In this document: positions 45,650-54,474 of the stretch, piece by piece
Layout: every line of letters starts with the position of its first letter
Numbering within the stretch: position 1 is the stretch's first letter
Origin: Verrucomicrobiaceae bacterium
GTDB lineage: Bacteria > Verrucomicrobiota > Verrucomicrobiia > Verrucomicrobiales > Akkermansiaceae
Reading direction: 5' to 3'
Assembly: GCA_027491155.1 (NCBI GenBank)
Contig: JAIXWR010000039.1
Coordinates: forward strand, 180,108-244,107
Length of the DNA: 64,000 nucleotides
Translations under genes and position numbers: made by a program
The notes under the pieces: model-generated
What the model was told of the DNA's origin: nothing
The model's database searches: none
What the model saw: the letters and a program-made list of their open reading frames with translations, nothing else

Positions 45650-46753
45650 ATGTCATCGACTTTCGGCCACGCCTTCCGCATCCACACCTTCGGCGAATCG
45701 CACGGCGGCGGCGTGGGCGTGATCATCGACGGCGTCCCGCCCCGCGTCCCGCTCACCGTTGAAGACATCCAGCACGAACTCGACCGCCGCCGCCCCGGCC
45801 AGAGCGAGATCGTCACCCCGCGCAAGGAGGCCGACAAGGCCGAGATCCTCTCCGGCCTGATCGACGGCATGACCCTCGGCACCCCGATCGCCGTGGTCGT
45901 CCGCAACGAGGACCAGCGGCCCGGTGCCTATGACGAGATGGCCGTGAAATACCGGCCGTCCCACGCGGACTACACCTACGATGCGAAATACGGCATCCGC
46001 GCCCTTTCCGGCGGCGGCCGCGCCTCGGCCCGCGAAACCATCGGCCGCGTCGCCGGTGCCGCGGTCGCGATGAAAGTCCTCCAGCACCTCGCGCCGGGCA
46101 TCGAAGTCCTCGCCTGGGTGAAGTCGATCCACGACCTCAATGCGAACGTCGACCCGTCCACCGTCACCCGCGGCGACATCGAGGGCAACATCGTCCGCAC
46201 CGCCGATCCCGCGATGGTCGAGCCCATGATCGAGCGCATCAAGCAGGTCCGCGGCGAAGGCAACTCGATCGGCGGCGTCGTCGAGTGCGTCATCCGCAAC
46301 TGCCCGCCCGGCCTCGGCGAACCGGTCTTCGACAAGTTGGAAGCCGAACTTGCCAAGGCCATGCTCTCCCTCCCCGCGACCAAGGGCTTCGAGATCGGCT
46401 CGGGCTTCGCGGGCACCCTTCTCACCGGCCGCGAGCACAACGACCCCTTCCGCATGGTCGATGGCAAGGTCCGCACCACCAGCAACCGCTCCGGCGGCAT
46501 CCAGGGCGGCATTTCCAACGGCGAGGACATCGTCTTCCGCGTCGCCTTCAAGCCGACCGCCACCATCATGACCTCCCAGGAAACCGTCACCAGCGGCGGC
46601 GAGAACACCGAACTCGCCGGCCGCGGCCGCCACGATGCCTGCGTCCTGCCGCGCGCCGTGCCGATGGTCGAGGCAATGGCCGTGCTCGTCGTCTGCGACC
46701 ACCTGCTCCGCCAGCGCGGCCAGGTCGGCGGCTTCCCGGCCCCGGACGCATGA
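45650..46753 (+). CDS. aroC: Chorismate synthase
   Basis: 367-residue AroC, the last shikimate-pathway step: FMN-dependent elimination of phosphate from EPSP to give chorismate. The start [20 protein letters not shown] is diagnostic. The motifs [20 protein letters not shown] and FKPTATI (near the C-terminus), and the terminal [20 protein letters not shown], are present. ATG 45650 gives the family start and length. It stands apart from the tyrA-aroA operon. A palindromic repeat element lies directly after its stop. Confidence 0.96.
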   Translation: MSSTFGHAFRIHTFGESHGGGVGVIIDGVPPRVPLTVEDIQHELDRRRPGQSEIVTPRKEADKAEILSGLIDGMTLGTPIAVVVRNEDQRPGAYDEMAVKYRPSHADYTYDAKYGIRALSGGGRASARETIGRVAGAAVAMKVLQHLAPGIEVLAWVKSIHDLNANVDPSTVTRGDIEGNIVRTADPAMVEPMIERIKQVRGEGNSIGGVVECVIRNCPPGLGEPVFDKLEAELAKAMLSLPATKGFEIGSGFAGTLLTGREHNDPFRMVDGKVRTTSNRSGGIQGGISNGEDIVFRVAFKPTATIMTSQETVTSGGENTELAGRGRHDACVLPRAVPMVEAMAVLVVCDHLLRQRGQVGGFPAPDA

Positions 46754-46766
46754 ACGACCTGCGGAA

Positions 46767-46917
46767 ACATGGAGCGCGGAGGCACGACTCCGCTTTGGCT
46801 GCGGGTGCGGACCGCCTCGTGGAAAGGCGGGACAGTCCTGGCCGGCAATCCGCGGCCGTCCCGGAGTGGCCTGCCCCACCTCCATCCACAGCGGAGTCAT
46901 GCCTCCGCACGCCATAG
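46767..46917. repeat. 151-bp palindromic intergenic element (hairpin repeat family)
   Basis: Outer arms of about 36 bases are near-perfect inverted repeats. The core GCGGAGGCACGACTCCGC (46776-46793) recurs inverted at 46891-46908 with one mismatch. Each core is itself a hairpin, GCGGAG/CTCCGC. The interior also folds (CCGCCT/AGGCGG and others). It fills nearly the whole gap between aroC and the next gene. No ORF is inside, so it is a REP/MITE-like non-autonomous element. Confidence 0.75.
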
Positions 46918-46923
46918 GTCCCC

Positions 46924-47736
46924 ATGAAAGACCTCCTCGCCGCGCTCGATCTCCAGAGCATCCCGCAGGTCAGCCTCGGGACCGCGGCGCTGTTGATCTT
47001 CGGTGCCTGCGCCAGCCTCGCCGTGCTGCGCGGCCTGTTCCGCATCTTCTTCGGCTCGCTGATCCTCTGCCTCAGCGGCTTCGCGGGCTACTTCGCGTGG
47101 CGCCACGCCCCGGCCATCGCCGACGGCCTGACCGGCCATGAAATGCCCTGGCTTTCCCTCGCCGCCCCCGCCCTGGCCGCCCTCGTCACCTTTCTCCTGC
47201 TGCGCCTGATCATGCGCTTCCTCTCCCGCCCCTTCGGCAAGCCGGACGCGGAGATCGCCGAGAAGAACCGCAAGTCTCCCGTCCGCTGGGCCTTCACCCT
47301 GCTCTTCAGCCTCATCCCCGCCACCCTGCTCTGGTTCACCGGCGCCACCGCCCTCCGTCAGGTCGGCTCCGTCGCGGAAATCCGACGCTTCGTCGATGGC
47401 CCGGACGCCGCTCCCGCCCGCTCCGCCTTCCTCGCCGAGCTGAAAAAATCCATCGACCAGGCCCTGCCCGCCGGCTGGTTCACCTCGCTCGACCCCCTCG
47501 CCGACGAAGCCCGCCTGACCCTCGCCAAACTCATCGCGCTCGGCGACGGCGGCACCCCGCCCAAAGCCATCCCCGTCCTCGAGGAGCCCGAACTGCGCAC
47601 CCTGATCCTTCACGACCCCGAACTGCGCGCCCTCGCCAAGGCCGGCCGCTACGCCGACATCCTTCGCGACCCCCGCCTCGACCACGTCATCGCCAACCCG
47701 GATTTGAAGAAGCTGCTCCAGGACCTGCACCTCTAG
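46924..47736 (+). CDS. Multi-pass membrane protein of unknown function
   Basis: 270-residue protein with four predicted membrane helices (about residues 18-34, 40-58, 77-98 and 120-142). A soluble C-terminal half with repeated Asp-Pro-containing helices follows (EEPELRTLILHDPELRALAK, RDPRLDHVIANPDLKKLLQD). The tail resembles STI1-like DP repeats used for hydrophobic client binding. The helix layout recalls CvpA-like proteins but no diagnostic motif was found. It begins seven bases after the palindromic element. Confidence 0.65.
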   Translation: MKDLLAALDLQSIPQVSLGTAALLIFGACASLAVLRGLFRIFFGSLILCLSGFAGYFAWRHAPAIADGLTGHEMPWLSLAAPALAALVTFLLLRLIMRFLSRPFGKPDAEIAEKNRKSPVRWAFTLLFSLIPATLLWFTGATALRQVGSVAEIRRFVDGPDAAPARSAFLAELKKSIDQALPAGWFTSLDPLADEARLTLAKLIALGDGGTPPKAIPVLEEPELRTLILHDPELRALAKAGRYADILRDPRLDHVIANPDLKKLLQDLHL

Positions 47737-47806
47737 CCCGTTGACGGGCCTTTCCCCGGGCTTGCCCCCCTCCCCCCGGCCGCCCACACTCCGGCCGCGC
47801 CGCACC

Positions 47807-48748
47807 ATGAATGTCAGCCCCTACAAGCGTTTCGAGAAAGCTTTCAAACGCGCCTACCTCAAACCCCTCACGCTGATCCGCTACGGCACCCTCCGCCCGG
47901 AGCGCGCCAAGCTCCATGGCAGCGACCACTGGATCCACATCGACCCCGCCGACCCCTGCGCGATCAAGAAAGTCGTCGAGGAACCCCTCCGCGGCAAAGT
48001 CTCCGACAACCTGGTCTTCTGGCGCGACTTCAACCGCCACCTCAATCCCGACCTGATCGTCGACGTCGGCCTGAACTACGGCGAGTGCCTGTTCGGCACC
48101 GACTACGAATCGAACGCCACCCTCTTCGGCTTCGAAGCCAACCCGCGCCTCATCCCGCACCTCGAGAAGAGCAAGGCCGGCCATCCCGCCGGGCCGCGGA
48201 TGACCATCACCAACTGCCTCGTTTCCGACGCCCCGGCCGACGACATCCCCTTCTTCGTCAATCCCGACTGGAGCGGCAGCTCGTCCGCCGTCCGCGAAAT
48301 GAACACGCGGCCGCAGACCCTAGAGTTCAAGCTGCCCGCCCGCACCATCGACTCGGTCGTCCCGCTCGATGCCGCCCGCGGCAAAACCCTCCTGTTCAAA
48401 ATGGACATCGAGGGCTACGAAAGCAAAGCCCTGCGCGGCTTCGTCGAGACCCTCGCCTCGGTCGCCCGCTCGGTCGGCTTCATCGAGTTCGACGCCCAGT
48501 ATATCACCTGGGCCGGCCAATCGCCGGTCGAATACCTCGGCTGGCTCCAGCAGCGCTTCCACACCTACCGCGTCGCCAGCATCAAGGCCAAGACGCTCAA
48601 GAAAGTGGAAGGCTTCGCCGACCTGCCAAAGCTCCACGGCGACCCGAACCGCGTCCACACCGACCTCGTCCTCGTCGGCAAGCAGTCGCCCGACAACTGG
48701 CTCGCGCCGGAGTGGTCCATCGTTGAATCCAAAGCCGGCGCCGCGTGA
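47807..48748 (+). CDS. FkbM-family methyltransferase
   Basis: 313-residue S-adenosylmethionine-dependent methyltransferase of the FkbM type. Motif I is LIVDVGLNYGECLFG, followed by LFGFEANPRLIPHL. The family-specific LLFKMDIEGYESKALRGF and VGFIEFD lie further on. FkbM enzymes O-methylate sugars or natural products. ATG 47807 is the first start giving a complete fold; the preceding frame is Pro-rich non-coding. It heads a glycan-modification gene cluster and its stop overlaps the next gene by GTGA. Confidence 0.87.
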   Translation: MNVSPYKRFEKAFKRAYLKPLTLIRYGTLRPERAKLHGSDHWIHIDPADPCAIKKVVEEPLRGKVSDNLVFWRDFNRHLNPDLIVDVGLNYGECLFGTDYESNATLFGFEANPRLIPHLEKSKAGHPAGPRMTITNCLVSDAPADDIPFFVNPDWSGSSSAVREMNTRPQTLEFKLPARTIDSVVPLDAARGKTLLFKMDIEGYESKALRGFVETLASVARSVGFIEFDAQYITWAGQSPVEYLGWLQQRFHTYRVASIKAKTLKKVEGFADLPKLHGDPNRVHTDLVLVGKQSPDNWLAPEWSIVESKAGAA

Positions 48749-49602
48749 TCCCCGAACTCCCCGCTGACACCCTGGCGGAAGTCGTCTCGCTGGCCGACGA
48801 CCTCGACGCGCTGCTCACCCGCAAGCCCCGGACGAAAGCCACGCCCTTCGACGATCGCCGCCGCGCGCTGTTGGAGAAGCATCTCGGCCGCCCGATCAAA
48901 GGCCCCATCGAGCCCCTCACCTGCATCGGCGACAGCAACACGATGTTCTTCGCCGGCGCCGAGCGACTGCGCTTCGTCCGCTACCGCCGCAGCGCCTTCT
49001 GGAAACCGCACTGGATCAACCGCGGCCTCGACCTGCTGCCCTGCTTCCGCGTCTTCCACGTCGGCCCCGCCACCGCCTGGAAAGCCGGCGACCCCGGCTC
49101 GTCGACCCGCTCGCGCGAGAAGATCGAGATCCTGCTCAAGAAGGACCTGAAGCCCGGCAGCCGCGTGCTGCTGTCCTTCGGCGAGATCGACTGCCGCATC
49201 CACATGGCCAAGGCGGTCCTCGCCGGCGGGAAGATCGACGAGGTGGTCGAAAAGACCGCCGCGAAATTCATCAAGCTCCCCCAGGCCATCGCCGCCCGCG
49301 GCTTCCGGCCGGTCGTTTGGGGCCCGCCGCAGATCATCCCGAAGGACGAGAACCTCAGCAGCCCGACCTTCCCCTTCATCGGCTCCTGGGAACTGCGCCG
49401 CGACATCACTTACGCCTACACCGCCCGCCTTCGCGATCACTGCGAAAAGGCCGGCATCCCGATGGTCGCTCTCGCCGGCCTCTACCATCCGCCCGCGGAA
49501 AAGGCCGACATCAAGCTCTTCCACGACGGCACCCACCTCTCGCAACGCCTGATGCCGCTGGCCCTCGCCGAACTGCAGAAAGCCGGCGTGCTCTTCCCCT
49601 AA
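48745..49602 (+). CDS. SGNH-hydrolase-fold protein
   Basis: 285-residue protein with the spaced blocks of an SGNH (GDSL-like) esterase/acyltransferase. The catalytic Ser is in CIGDSNTMFF (residues 60-69), an oxyanion-type block in LLSFGEIDCRIHM, and the Asp/His pair in FHDGTHLSQRLMP near the C-terminus. There is no signal peptide, so it probably works in the cytoplasm on a sugar or nucleotide-linked substrate. GTG 48745 overlaps the FkbM stop (GTGA). A palindrome begins at its stop codon, before the MBOAT gene. Confidence 0.72.
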   Translation: MIPELPADTLAEVVSLADDLDALLTRKPRTKATPFDDRRRALLEKHLGRPIKGPIEPLTCIGDSNTMFFAGAERLRFVRYRRSAFWKPHWINRGLDLLPCFRVFHVGPATAWKAGDPGSSTRSREKIEILLKKDLKPGSRVLLSFGEIDCRIHMAKAVLAGGKIDEVVEKTAAKFIKLPQAIAARGFRPVVWGPPQIIPKDENLSSPTFPFIGSWELRRDITYAYTARLRDHCEKAGIPMVALAGLYHPPAEKADIKLFHDGTHLSQRLMPLALAELQKAGVLFP

Positions 49603-49653
49603 GGAGTGTCGACCTGTGGTCGACACGCCGTCGACCACAGGTCGACGCTCCTT
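49601..49653. repeat. Palindromic doublet of the hairpin repeat family
   Basis: The 24-base arms 49601-49624 (AAGGAGTGTCGACCTGTGGT plus CGAC) and 49630-49653 are inverted copies with one mismatch around a 5-base centre. Each arm is itself a hairpin: GTGTCGACC/GGTCGACAC (loop TGT) and CGTCGACC/GGTCGACG (loop ACA). It starts inside the stop codon of the SGNH gene and ends 15 bases before the MBOAT start, in an otherwise tightly packed cluster. Confidence 0.75.
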
Positions 49654-49668
49654 GTTCCATCCCTCACC

Positions 49669-51177
49669 TTGCTCTTCAACTCCTACACCTTCCTGCTGGT
49701 CTTCCTGCCGATCGCCCTGCTCGGCTGGCACGCCCTGCGCCGCGCGCCCTTCCGGGTGGTCCTCGGCTGGCTGGTGATGGTGTCCTTCGTCTTCTACGGC
49801 GTCTGGAATCCCGACCCGAAGCACCCCTGGAGCCCGCAGTATGTCCTGCTCATCCTCGGCTCCTGCACCGCCAACTACTACCTCGGCCGTAGCTTGTCGG
49901 CACTCAAGCATTCGCGGCCCGGCAAACTCCTGCTCACCGCCGGCGTCACCGCCAACCTCGCCCTGCTCGGCTACTACAAATACGCCGGCTTCCTCGCGGG
50001 GATCACCAAGTCGCTCACCGGCTGGCCGACAACCGTGCCCGAGATCATCCTCCCGCTTGCGATCTCCTTCTTCACCTTCCTCCAGATCGCCTATCTGGTC
50101 GACGCCTACCGCGGCGAGACCGAGGAGTATCACTTCACCGACTACCTGCTCTTCGTCACTTTCTTCCCCCACCTGATCGCCGGACCGCTGATCCATCATC
50201 GCGAGATGATGCCGCAATTCCGCAAGCGCCACCACGGCTGGCACCGCGACTTCCCGGTCGCCCTCGGGCTCTTCCTCTGCGGGCTCTTCAAGAAGGTCGT
50301 CATCGCCGACAATCTTGCCCGCATCGCCACCCCGGTCTTCGGCCTCGCCGCGGCCGACGGGCGCGATCCGACGATGGCCGAAGCCTGGGTCGGCGCGGTC
50401 GCCTACGCGCTCCAACTCTACTTCGATTTCTCCGGCTACTCCGACATGGCGCTCGGTGCCGCCCGCCTGTTCGGCATCCGCTTCCCGCTCAATTTCCACT
50501 CGCCCTACAAGGCCGACTCGATCGTCGAGTTCTGGCGCCGCTGGCACATGACCCTGTCCCGCTTCCTCCGCGACTACCTCTACATCCCGCTCGGTGGCAA
50601 CCGCAAGGGACCCGGCCGTCGCTACGTGAACCTCTTCCTCACGATGCTGTTAGGAGGCATCTGGCACGGCGCGGGCTGGACTTTCGTGATGTGGGGAGCC
50701 CTCCACGGCAGCTACCTCTGCCTCAACCACGCCTGGCTCGGCCTGCGGAAAAAGCTCGCCTGGCCCGCCTTGCCGAAGCCACTGGCCATCGCCGTGACCT
50801 TCCTCGCCGTGCTCGTCGGCTGGGTCTATTTCCGCGCCCACGACTTCGCCAGTGCCAACCGCATGCTCGCCTCGATGGCCGGCCTGAACGGCTTCGACGG
50901 CTGGCCGGACAAGGCCGCGCGGGTGGTCGCCAGCGCCGAGCCGCTCAAGCTGCTGCCCGCCCTGATCGGCGTCTGGCTGTTCCCGAACACCCAGGAAATC
51001 TTCGCCCGCTACCGCCCCGCCCTCCGCGTGAAAGGCGCGCCCTTCCCCGCCGCCGGCACCCGCCGCTGGTGGCAATGGCGGCCGACCCCCGCCTTCGCCG
51101 CCGCCACCGTGCTGCTAGCCGTCGCCACCGGCCTGCAATTCGACAAGATCAGCGAGTTCATCTACTTCCAGTTCTGA
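49669..51177 (+). CDS. MBOAT-family membrane O-acyltransferase (AlgI/DltB-like)
   Basis: 502-residue polytopic acyltransferase. The start is typical of AlgI (LLFNSYTFLLVFLPIALLGW). The signature block includes LQLYFDFSGYSDMALG and NFHSPYKADSIVEFWRRWHM. The catalytic His lies in LLGGIWHGAGWTFVMWGALH. Family members pass acyl groups across the inner membrane to extracytoplasmic O-acylation enzymes. TTG 49669 was chosen because it yields MLFNSYTFLL, the family start; GTG 49606 would place 21 codons in the palindromic repeat. The DltD/AlgJ-like gene follows after three bases. Confidence 0.88.
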   Translation: MLFNSYTFLLVFLPIALLGWHALRRAPFRVVLGWLVMVSFVFYGVWNPDPKHPWSPQYVLLILGSCTANYYLGRSLSALKHSRPGKLLLTAGVTANLALLGYYKYAGFLAGITKSLTGWPTTVPEIILPLAISFFTFLQIAYLVDAYRGETEEYHFTDYLLFVTFFPHLIAGPLIHHREMMPQFRKRHHGWHRDFPVALGLFLCGLFKKVVIADNLARIATPVFGLAAADGRDPTMAEAWVGAVAYALQLYFDFSGYSDMALGAARLFGIRFPLNFHSPYKADSIVEFWRRWHMTLSRFLRDYLYIPLGGNRKGPGRRYVNLFLTMLLGGIWHGAGWTFVMWGALHGSYLCLNHAWLGLRKKLAWPALPKPLAIAVTFLAVLVGWVYFRAHDFASANRMLASMAGLNGFDGWPDKAARVVASAEPLKLLPALIGVWLFPNTQEIFARYRPALRVKGAPFPAAGTRRWWQWRPTPAFAAATVLLAVATGLQFDKISEFIYFQF

Positions 51178-51180
51178 CCC

Positions 51181-52377
51181 GTGCGCGCCCTCAAACGCTA
51201 CCAGACCTTCTTCCTCCTGCTGCTCCTCGGCACGGTGGCCGGTGGCTTCGCGCTCAACACGACGGTCAATCCCTGGCGCGTGACACCGACGCCGTGGACC
51301 GCGCCGAAGCTCGAACCCTACCGCGCGATCGAGATCACCTGGAACCGCACCTCCAAGGCCGGACTCGTCCGCTCCGGCACCTGGGACGCCGCGATGTTCG
51401 GCTCGTCTCGCGTCGACATCGGGCTCGATCCGCAACACCCGGTCTTCGAAGGCATGCGCTGCGCCAACCTCGGTCTCAACGCCGGTCTGCTGGTCGAGAA
51501 CCATGCGATGTTCCGCTACTTCATCGAGCGCCAGAACCCGCGCCTCGTGGTGCTGGCGATCGATGCCGGTGACCTCAGCACCCCGCCGCCCAAGGTCAAC
51601 CTGACCGACTTCCCGCTCTCGCCGCTCGACCCCGCCGGCAATCCGCTCGAACGCGAGCTGCGCTACCGCTTCGGCGTCTCCACCATGGCCGCGTCCGTCG
51701 CCACCGTCGGCCGCGCGGTGAAGGACCAGCCCGCCGAGCACTCGCCACAGGGCTTCCGGCTCGATGCCGCCTTCCCGCCGAACCAGCGCCTGCTGATTTC
51801 CTCGCTCTACCTCTCGACCACCTACCGCATGGCGATGGCCCACACCGCGCACGACGGTCTTTCGAAAGAGAAGATCGCCCTGGTCGAGGACATCATCGCC
51901 GCCTGCCGCGAAAAGAACACGCGCCTCGTGATCTTCTTCACCCCCAACCACGCCCTGTTCCAGCTCGCCTACCGCGAACTCGGCGATCCCGATCCGTATT
52001 TCGCCAAGGACCGACGCGCCCTCGCCGAGCTGGCCGCCAAGGCCAATGCCGCTGCCCCCGACGCCCCGCAGGTCGAAGTCTGGGACTTCCTCGACGGCAA
52101 TCCGCTCAACTCCCCGCCCCTTCCGCCGGCCGATGATCCCGGATCGCACCTTGACGGATGGATCGATCTCTTCCATGCCACCCCCGCCATCGGCGGGCAA
52201 ATGCTCGACCGCCTGAACGGCCCGGGCAGCTACGGCGTGCGGCTCGGCCCGGACAACATCGACACCCGCGTGGAGCAAGTCCGCGCGCAACTCGACGACT
52301 ACGCCACCCGCCACCCGGAGGACCTCGGATTCCTGAAGAAGTCCCTCGCCAAATTCCAATCCGCCCCGCCGAAGTGA
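51181..52377 (+). CDS. Membrane-anchored SGNH/DltD-AlgX-like protein, MBOAT partner
   Basis: 398-residue protein with an N-terminal signal anchor (residues 8-25). The extracytoplasmic domain has an SGNH-like nucleophile motif FGSSRVDIGLDP (Ser75 or 76), LVVLAIDAGDL, and a late Asp/His pair (GWIDLFHATPAIG). This resembles AlgJ/AlgX/DltD partners that receive acyl groups from MBOAT proteins and acetylate a polymer. GTG 51181 is three bases after the MBOAT stop. Its own stop overlaps the fucosyltransferase start by GTGA. Substrate polymer unknown. Confidence 0.75.
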   Translation: MRALKRYQTFFLLLLLGTVAGGFALNTTVNPWRVTPTPWTAPKLEPYRAIEITWNRTSKAGLVRSGTWDAAMFGSSRVDIGLDPQHPVFEGMRCANLGLNAGLLVENHAMFRYFIERQNPRLVVLAIDAGDLSTPPPKVNLTDFPLSPLDPAGNPLERELRYRFGVSTMAASVATVGRAVKDQPAEHSPQGFRLDAAFPPNQRLLISSLYLSTTYRMAMAHTAHDGLSKEKIALVEDIIAACREKNTRLVIFFTPNHALFQLAYRELGDPDPYFAKDRRALAELAAKANAAAPDAPQVEVWDFLDGNPLNSPPLPPADDPGSHLDGWIDLFHATPAIGGQMLDRLNGPGSYGVRLGPDNIDTRVEQVRAQLDDYATRHPEDLGFLKKSLAKFQSAPPK

Positions 52378-53240
52378 CCCGCGCCGTCGTCGCCATGATC
52401 AAGGGAGGGCTGGGCAACCAGCTCTTCGCCTACGCGGCCGCCCGCGCCTACGCCATCCGCACCCGACGCGAGCTGTGGCTCGACGACACGTCCGGCTTCA
52501 CCCGCGACGGCTACGGCCGCTCCTTCAAGCTCGGCCAGTTCCCCGTCGCCGCGCAACTCGCCCCGCCCCGCTGGCGACTCGGCGACCCGAAGGGCCTCCG
52601 CCACAAGGCGATCCGCTCCTTCAACAAGCTGCTGCCGAACCCGCTCCGCTCCTACCTTGCCGAAGAAAGCGACCAGCCGGAAACCCAGCTCACCGGCTTC
52701 ATCAGCAACCGCCAGATCGTCCGGCTCAACGGCTACTGGCAGAGCGAGAAGTACTTCGCCGAGCGCGCCTCGACCATCCGCACCGAACTCCAGCCGCCGC
52801 CCTTCGCCGAAGGCAGCGCCGACGCCGACCTCGAGGCCGAGCTGGCCTCCACGCCCTCCGTCTTCCTCCACATCCGCCGCGAGCGCTACTCGCCGCGGCT
52901 CGGCTCCGGCTACTACGATTCCAGTATCACCTCCGCGCTCTCGATGCTCGGCGGCTGCCAGTTTTTCGTCTTCGGCGACGACCTCGACTGGGCGCGGCAG
53001 TACCTCGACTTCCACGGCGCGCCGGTCCGCTACCTCTCGGACGGAACCAGCGACGAGCTCCGCGACTTCCGCCTGATGGCCGCCTGCCGCCACGCCATCG
53101 TGGCCAACAGCTCCTTCAGCTGGTGGGCCGCCTGGCTGCGCCGCCACGCCGACAAGCGCGTCTGGACCCCCAACAACCCCGGCTGGCCCCTCAAGCCCGC
53201 CGCGGAGTGGACCAAGGTCCCCAACCGCCTCGAGCACTGA
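52374..53240 (+). CDS. Glycosyltransferase family 11 (alpha-1,2-fucosyltransferase-like)
   Basis: 288-residue GT11 enzyme. It starts with the diagnostic MIKGGLGNQLFAYAAARAYA and has the GDP-fucose-site motif VFLHIRRERYS. It ends with RHAIVANSSFSWWAAWL, another GT11 hallmark. GT11 enzymes transfer fucose from GDP-fucose onto galactose-type residues of surface glycans. GTG 52374 overlaps the previous stop by four bases; translation from ATG 52395 is possible. Last gene of the glycan cluster. Confidence 0.88.
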   Translation: MTRAVVAMIKGGLGNQLFAYAAARAYAIRTRRELWLDDTSGFTRDGYGRSFKLGQFPVAAQLAPPRWRLGDPKGLRHKAIRSFNKLLPNPLRSYLAEESDQPETQLTGFISNRQIVRLNGYWQSEKYFAERASTIRTELQPPPFAEGSADADLEAELASTPSVFLHIRRERYSPRLGSGYYDSSITSALSMLGGCQFFVFGDDLDWARQYLDFHGAPVRYLSDGTSDELRDFRLMAACRHAIVANSSFSWWAAWLRRHADKRVWTPNNPGWPLKPAAEWTKVPNRLEH

Positions 53241-53251
53241 GCGACCGCAGG

Positions 53252-53350
53252 GGAGCGCCGACTTCAGTCGGCGAGACAATCCGCACAACCATCACCCGCC
53301 GACTAAAGTCAGCGCTCAATTAAGCTGCCCGCCCGACCTTCAGTCGAGCC
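53252..53350. repeat. Hairpin repeat family: inverted pair plus third partial unit
   Basis: The left unit GGAGCGCCGACTTCAGTCGG plus CG (53252-53273) and the right unit (53297-53317) are inverted copies with two mismatches in 21 bases. Each folds on its own (CGCCGAC/GTCGGCG; loops TTCA and TAAA). A third, degenerate unit (CCGACCTTCAGTCGAGCC) follows at 53333-53350. It lies between the convergent fucosyltransferase and DUF-less exported-protein genes. Confidence 0.7.
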
Positions 53351-53381
53351 AAGGCCAAACGATTCCCCCCGCTCTCAGGTC

Positions 53382-54317
53382 CTATTCCCCGAGCATTTCG
53401 GTCCTGTTCTCCGGTAGCTCCACATCTTTGGGAAGCTCCGGCAGCAAGACCCTCAGCATCTCCGGGCTTCTCCTCAATCCGGCACCATCCAGCAGCTTCC
53501 ACTCCTTCTCCGCCTTCTTCCGGATCGCCACGAAGAAACCCACGCTCAGGATCTTTTGCCCCTCCACCTCGACGGTGTTGCGTTTGGGCACGAAGCAAAC
53601 CCATTCCTCCCCGGCTTCGTAAAGCTCCGCCGGCGCCTCCAGTTGGGAATCGCCGATCTTCACCTTGCCCGATTGCATTGTGGCCACCGCGCCCTCCAGC
53701 GTTTCGCGGAACTTCTCCTCGCCGCCCATCTTGGCGATCAGGCCGGGATACGTGCCCTTGACGATCCCGTCGTAGTCGGCTTCGCGAAAACTCCGCTCCA
53801 TTTCCGCGATGGCGGCGTTGATCGCCTTCACCTCCTCGGGCGGGACCGGCTTTCCGGGGGCTTTGGCGGGTACTTTGGCGGCAGCCTCCGCCCGGGTTTC
53901 GCGGACCACGAGGCCATCCTCGTCCCGATAGCTCAAGATCGTCTCGGAGAGTTCAAGAATCTCGTCCTTGGAGACCTCGCCCACGGGCAGCAGATCGGGA
54001 GTGTCGCTCTCGGTGACCGCGGTGACGAGCTTGGTTCCGTCGAACTCCCATGTGCCCTTGACCGCCATCTTTGTCGCCTCCCCATCCATCACAACCGTGG
54101 CATCACTTTCAAAAGTGCCGTCCGCCTTGTATTCCGTCACGGCCTTGACCCGGACCCCGCCGACCTCCGTGTCCAGGTGCCACTGGCCGATCAATGCCTC
54201 TCTGGCGATGACAGGAGCGGCGACTGGTGGCACTTCGGATTGCTTCTCGGGGGGCTGAACCTCATCGGCAAATATCGGTAAACCCAGTAGCAGAAGGATT
54301 GGTAAAAGTTGCCGCAT
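53382..54317 (-). CDS. Exported hypothetical protein with lipocalin-like N-terminal domain
   Basis: 311-residue protein with a signal peptide (MRQLLPILLLLGLPIFA). Residues 35-120 read like a lipocalin-like/DUF-type beta barrel (LIGQWHLDTEVGGVRVKAVT, GTFESDATVVMDGEATKMAV, GTWEFDGTKLVT). A Pro/Ala-rich linker and a C-terminal helical-beta domain (EEVKAINAAIAEMERSFREA, IRKKAEKEWKLLDGAGLRR) follow, the latter resembling domains that monitor enzyme or stress state in planctomycete-type proteins. ATG 54317 chosen for the signal peptide. Codon use is less GC-biased than its neighbours. Confidence 0.62.
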   Translation of the reverse strand: MRQLLPILLLLGLPIFADEVQPPEKQSEVPPVAAPVIAREALIGQWHLDTEVGGVRVKAVTEYKADGTFESDATVVMDGEATKMAVKGTWEFDGTKLVTAVTESDTPDLLPVGEVSKDEILELSETILSYRDEDGLVVRETRAEAAAKVPAKAPGKPVPPEEVKAINAAIAEMERSFREADYDGIVKGTYPGLIAKMGGEEKFRETLEGAVATMQSGKVKIGDSQLEAPAELYEAGEEWVCFVPKRNTVEVEGQKILSVGFFVAIRKKAEKEWKLLDGAGLRRSPEMLRVLLPELPKDVELPENRTEMLGE

Positions 54318-54474
54318 GGTGGAGACGCTATCGGATCCGGAGGCCGCGTCAATCACCCGCAGTGTGACTCATCTGGTATTCGGGCTCGGTGCTACGGCCT
54401 GAGTTCCTTCGGGCTCGTCTCATGCCCCTCTTCATGCCGATGGACAATCAGGCGCTTCGGCTTAAACTCCACCC

